Below are positions 61,116-64,000 of a DNA stretch of 64,000 nucleotides, in pieces. The DNA is from Streptomyces sp. NBC_00510 (GTDB taxonomy: Bacteria > Actinomycetota > Actinomycetes > Streptomycetales > Streptomycetaceae), in the NCBI GenBank assembly GCA_036013505.1, contig CP107851.1, forward strand, positions 6,284,501 to 6,348,500. Direction: 5' to 3'. A model generated the notes under the pieces. It was not told the DNA's origin. It worked only from the letters and a program-made list of their open reading frames with translations, and did no database searches. Every line of letters starts with the position of its first letter. Positions within the stretch are counted from its first letter, which is position 1. The position numbers and the translations under genes were made by a program.

Positions 61116-62390
61116 TCAGGCGGGGGCCGTGGCGCGGTTCCCCCGGCCGCGCCACGCGACGGCCGCCGCGAGGCACAGGAACGCCGCCCCGGCGGCCGGG
61201 TAGACCGCCGACAGCGCCATCTGGGGCACGGACTGGTGGAGTTCGGGACGTGCGACCCCGTCGCCGTGCGGCGTGAGCCACAGCGCGTACGAGCAGAAGA
61301 GCAGGCCGTACAGCGCGGTGCCGCCCCACCAGAGCGCGGGCCGGCGGCTGCGCGGGGCACGTCCGGCGAGGAACACGACCAGGGGGACCGCCCACACCCA
61401 GTGGTGCGACCAGGAGACGGGGCTGACCAGGAGGCCCGTCACGGCACAGGACAGCACCGCCCAGGCGTGCTCCCCGGCCCGCAGGTGCGCCGTGGCGACG
61501 GCCAGGCCCGTGCAGGCCGCGAGAGCGGCCGCGACGAGCCACCAGCCGCCCGGGTCGCCGGTGTGCAGCGCCCGCGCGAGCACCCCCCGCAGGGACTGGT
61601 TGGCGGTGTCCTCGGCGTTGCCGGCGCGGTCGGCGGAGAAGACGACCCCGCCCCAGAAGCGCCCCGAGTCGCGCGGCAGTACGAGCGCGGAAAGGCCCAC
61701 GGTCGCCGCGAAGGTGACGCACGCCACGGCGGCCTGCCGCAGCCGTGGGTTCCACCGCTCGCGCCGCCGCCAGGCCACCGCCGCTCCGCCGACGGCCAGG
61801 AAGACCACGAACAGCAGCGGGGTCAGCTTGATCCCCGCGGCGATGCCGATGCCGATTCCGGCCGCCCGGTTCCCGCGCCGGGTGAGGTCCCACAGCACCA
61901 GGACCGCGAGCAGCAGGTTGATCTGCCCGTACCGCAGCGTCGTCCACACCGGCTCGCACCACACGGCGGCCGCCGCCACGCCGAGCGCGGCCGCCGCCGG
62001 CGGGAGCCGCCGCGGCAGTCCGGCCAGCCGGAGCGACAGATGGCAGAGCGCCACCAGCAGGCCCAGGTTGAGCAGGGTCGCCGCGATCCGGCAGGCGCCG
62101 GTGCCGAGCAGCGTCAGCGGCGTGAAGAGCAGCGCCGCGAACGGCGGGTAGGTGTTGGGCAGCTGCGCGTGGGTGACGCGCATCGCGTAGAGGTCCCCGC
62201 CGTTGCGCACCGTCCAGCCCTCGGCGCGGTAGACGGTGAGGTCGATCATCGAGACGTGTGCGGCGCGTTGGGCGGCCCAGAAGGCCGTGAAGGAGACCAG
62301 GCAGGCGAGTGCCGCGATGAGGACGGCCCGCCGCGCCGGGAGGCTCCGGGGCGCGTTCTCGGCGATGGCCCTGGGCTGTGTCGCGGTCAC
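61116..62390 (-). CDS. GT87-type (DUF2029) membrane mannosyltransferase-like protein
   Basis: A 424-residue polytopic protein with about ten helices. The first outer loop holds the conserved acidic residue region HVSMIDLTVYRAEGWTVRNG and then NTYPPFAALLFTPL, both typical of the GT87 / DUF2029 group that uses polyprenol-phosphate mannose in lipomannan-like synthesis. SPVSWSHHWVW is also family-typical. ATG at 62390 is the start. It is the only gene between two identical tRNA-Ala genes and runs opposite to them. The acceptor is unknown. A donor-lipid synthase candidate exists at 8186. Confidence 0.85.
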   Translation of the reverse strand: MTATQPRAIAENAPRSLPARRAVLIAALACLVSFTAFWAAQRAAHVSMIDLTVYRAEGWTVRNGGDLYAMRVTHAQLPNTYPPFAALLFTPLTLLGTGACRIAATLLNLGLLVALCHLSLRLAGLPRRLPPAAAALGVAAAAVWCEPVWTTLRYGQINLLLAVLVLWDLTRRGNRAAGIGIGIAAGIKLTPLLFVVFLAVGGAAVAWRRRERWNPRLRQAAVACVTFAATVGLSALVLPRDSGRFWGGVVFSADRAGNAEDTANQSLRGVLARALHTGDPGGWWLVAAALAACTGLAVATAHLRAGEHAWAVLSCAVTGLLVSPVSWSHHWVWAVPLVVFLAGRAPRSRRPALWWGGTALYGLLFCSYALWLTPHGDGVARPELHQSVPQMALSAVYPAAGAAFLCLAAAVAWRGRGNRATAPA

Positions 62391-62539
62391 GGCGGCCTGC
62401 TCCGCTCTCGGTCGGTGAGGGGGTCAGCCGACAGTACCGGGAGCCCTGTCGCGACGGCCAGGAATGGATTTGGCGAACCGCCCCCAGGGCCGTGTAATGT
62501 ATGCCAGGTCGCCGGGGGAACCCGGGGAAACGACAGCGC

Positions 62540-62612
<73 letters not shown>

Positions 62613-62629
62613 CTTCCACAGTGTGACGG

Positions 62630-62662
62630 GAGCCCGTCCGATCGCCGCGATCGGACGGGCTC
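62630..62662 (+). terminator. Terminator of tRNA-Ala copy 2
   Basis: Perfect 15 bp stem GAGCCCGTCCGATCG (62630-62644 with 62648-62662) and a CCG loop. It may also end the leftward hydrolase transcript at 62687. Confidence 0.85.
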
Positions 62663-62686
62663 CTCGCATTCCGCGGCGGCCGTCCC

Positions 62687-63460
62687 TCACCTGGCGGCCG
62701 CGCGCCCGGTGAAGGCCAGCACCCTGCGCCAAGCGTCGGCCGACGCTTCGACGTGGTCGCCCTGCTTCACGTCGAAGAAGCTGTGCGGGGCGCCGGGGTA
62801 GCTGACCACCTCGTGCTCGATCCCCGCCTCGGCGAGGGCGCGCTCGAAGGCGTCGACGTGGCCCTGCGGGATGCCGGGGTCGTCGCCCGCCATCAGCGCG
62901 AGCACCGGGGCGGTCAGCTCACCCGCCCGCTGGGTGGGGCCGGGCGCGCCGTCCGGGCCCGGGGCGGGCCAGCAGTAGAAGCCCACCGTCCCGGCGAGGC
63001 CGTGGCCCGCCTTCTCCGTGCCCGCGAGGACGGCCAGCCGGCCCCCGATGCAGAAGCCGGCGGTGACGATCCGGCGCCGCTCGCCGCCCTCGGGGGAGCG
63101 CAGGTGCGCCACCGCGGCGGAGAGGTCGTCGTACAGGCCGCGCGGCGTCAGCCGCACCATGTGCTCGTTCACCGGGAAGTCCGTCCCCCGCTCGCCCACC
63201 CCCGCGGTGCGGCCGTAGTAGTCCACGACCACCGCGTGGTGGCCGTTCTCGGCGAAGCGCCGGGCCAGCTCGATGTAGAAGCGGTAGAGCCCGCGCACAT
63301 CGGGCAGGATGACGACGCCGAGGCCGGAGGGGTCCTCCGGTACGGCCTCGAAGGCGGCGAAGCGGGCCCCGTCCCGGGCGGTGAGCGTGATCCGGTGGTC
63401 CCGGGCGAGGGCCTGCGGCCCGTGGGGCACCGGAGGCGCGGAATCGGCGTCGAAGCACAT
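62687..63460 (-). CDS. Dienelactone hydrolase family protein
   Basis: A 257-residue alpha/beta hydrolase. The catalytic triad is visible as the Cys in TAGFCIGGRLAV, the Asp in LMAGDDPGIP and the His in YPGAPHSFFD, the Cys nucleophile being characteristic of dienelactone hydrolases. VVILPDVRGLYRFYIE holds the oxyanion region. ATG at 63460 follows CCAGGGAGCC. The real substrate is unknown; many such proteins are not in aromatic catabolism. Confidence 0.9.
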   Translation of the reverse strand: MCFDADSAPPVPHGPQALARDHRITLTARDGARFAAFEAVPEDPSGLGVVILPDVRGLYRFYIELARRFAENGHHAVVVDYYGRTAGVGERGTDFPVNEHMVRLTPRGLYDDLSAAVAHLRSPEGGERRRIVTAGFCIGGRLAVLAGTEKAGHGLAGTVGFYCWPAPGPDGAPGPTQRAGELTAPVLALMAGDDPGIPQGHVDAFERALAEAGIEHEVVSYPGAPHSFFDVKQGDHVEASADAWRRVLAFTGRAAAR

Positions 63461-63488
63461 GGTGCGGCTCCCTGGGGGTTCTCGCGGG

Positions 63489-63827
63489 TCAGTTCTCGGG
63501 GCTGGGCATGGCCATGGCGGTGAACGGGGGCGTGCTGGTGCCCTCGACCCGCATCCGCTGCCACAGGTCGGGGTCGCAGAGCTCGCCCTCGGCCCGGCCG
63601 TGCGGCGTGCACACGGTGACCGGGACCGGCCGGCCGTCCGCCAGCGCGGACAGCCGCGCGTCGGGGGCCAGCCGGCCGTACCAGTGGTAGCGGCCGTCGA
63701 GGGGCTGGAAGCAGCCGGTCAGCCGGATCTCGACGTCGAGGGTCCGGCCGTCCACCAGCAGGGTGGCCGGTCCGGCGTAGCCGTCCTCGTCGTGGGCGTG
63801 GGCGTGGTCGGCGCCGTGGGCGGTCAC
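63489..63827 (-). CDS. DUF4873 domain protein
   Basis: A 112-residue protein (MTAHGADHAHAHDEDGYAGP, then LTGCFQPLDGRYHWYGRLAP) resembling DUF4873, an actinobacterial domain often found next to or fused with oxidoreductases. A His/Asp-rich start could bind metal. GTG at 63827 overlaps the stop of the upstream gene (GTGA), so the two are coupled. The hydrolase gene follows 28 bp downstream. Confidence 0.75.
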   Translation of the reverse strand: MTAHGADHAHAHDEDGYAGPATLLVDGRTLDVEIRLTGCFQPLDGRYHWYGRLAPDARLSALADGRPVPVTVCTPHGRAEGELCDPDLWQRMRVEGTSTPPFTAMAMPSPEN

Positions 63828-64000
63828 GACAGCCAGCCGGCCTCGCGCCAGACCTTCTCCGTGGGGCCGCCGATCAGCCCTATCTGGTGGTAGTACGCGG
63901 CGATCCGCTGACCCCCGTACTTCGCGTTCTCGATGTTGTGGGGGTTGGCCCGGGCCGCCGCGATCGCGGTCTTGGGGTCGAGCCCGGCCCGCTGGTACAT
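63824..64000 (-). CDS. 3' end of an unidentified gene (partial; possibly diiron oxygenase-like)
   Basis: The last 58 codons of a leftward gene are visible up to the window edge, ending in IGGPTEKVWREAGWLS and a TGA at 63824-63826. The visible part is helical and contains NPHNIENAKYGGQRIAAYYH. The tail is reminiscent of AurF-type diiron oxygenases, but this is weak. It is translationally coupled to the DUF4873 gene, a domain often linked with oxygenases. Confidence 0.55.
   Translation of the reverse strand: MYQRAGLDPKTAIAAARANPHNIENAKYGGQRIAAYYHQIGLIGGPTEKVWREAGWLS

Overview
The window is a 64 kb piece of a Streptomyces chromosome (high-GC actinomycete). The evidence is GC-rich third codon positions, many GTG starts, small overlapping start/stop codons inside operons, and a gene order known from the S. 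coelicolor core: tig-clpP1-clpP2-clpX, valS-folC-DUF4233-ndk, mreB-mreC-mreD-PBP2-rodA, rne-rplU-rpmA-obg, proB-proA and nadD-LCP-rsfS. Nearly every long frame opposite these genes is a high-GC shadow and is left out.

Layout. 1-42 is the start of a leftward gene, probably a GNAT acetyltransferase. 144-7068 holds a SpoIIE-type phosphatase, an acyltransferase-3 membrane protein, a small membrane protein, a nitrogen module (L-asparaginase, divergent Lrp/AsnC regulator, glutaminase), an ArsC/Spx-like protein and a CorA transporter. 7372-7734 encodes a small secreted protein made mostly of a fourfold Asn/Gly/Phe repeat. 8186-10548 is a translationally coupled pair: a polyprenol-phosphate mannose synthase-like GT2 enzyme and a GT-C-like membrane protein. 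It is followed by a broken tyrosine integrase beside tRNA-Gly(UCC), so this stretch looks like the scar of an integrative element. tRNA-Pro(UGG) follows.

11542-23778 carries protein folding and turnover (trigger factor, ClpP1, ClpP2, ClpX, with a ClgR-type operator before clpP1), valS, folC, ndk and mreB. 22747-28942 is the mre cell-shape cluster ending in PBP2 and RodA. 29003-39081 has a CYTH/CHAD protein, two radical-SAM-associated genes separated by an unusual tandem-repeat membrane protein, and a very large RNase E/G. 39314-41458 is rplU-rpmA-obg. 41558-50592 is an envelope-polymer block: a CDP-alcohol phosphotransferase, a 1467-residue GT2/GT2/TagF protein, a GalE epimerase and a second TagF-like protein with membrane helices. 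50942-63827 has proB, proA, a pair of related membrane proteins, an M48 protease, nadD, an LCP protein, rsfS, a histidine phosphatase, and two identical tRNA-Ala(GGC) genes bracketing a GT87-type membrane glycosyltransferase. A dienelactone hydrolase, a DUF4873 protein and a truncated gene at the right edge follow.

How they work together. The mre/PBP2/RodA cluster, the TagF-like polymerases, the CDP-alcohol enzyme, GalE and the LCP protein form a coherent cell-wall and wall-glycopolymer neighbourhood. The rest is largely translation, proteostasis and central metabolism. The most unusual items are the repeat-built membrane protein at 32751, the repeat-built secreted protein at 7372, the glycosyltransferase pair next to the integrase scar, two probable CTG start codons, and the paired proteins at 54142 and 54696 that share an N-terminal motif.
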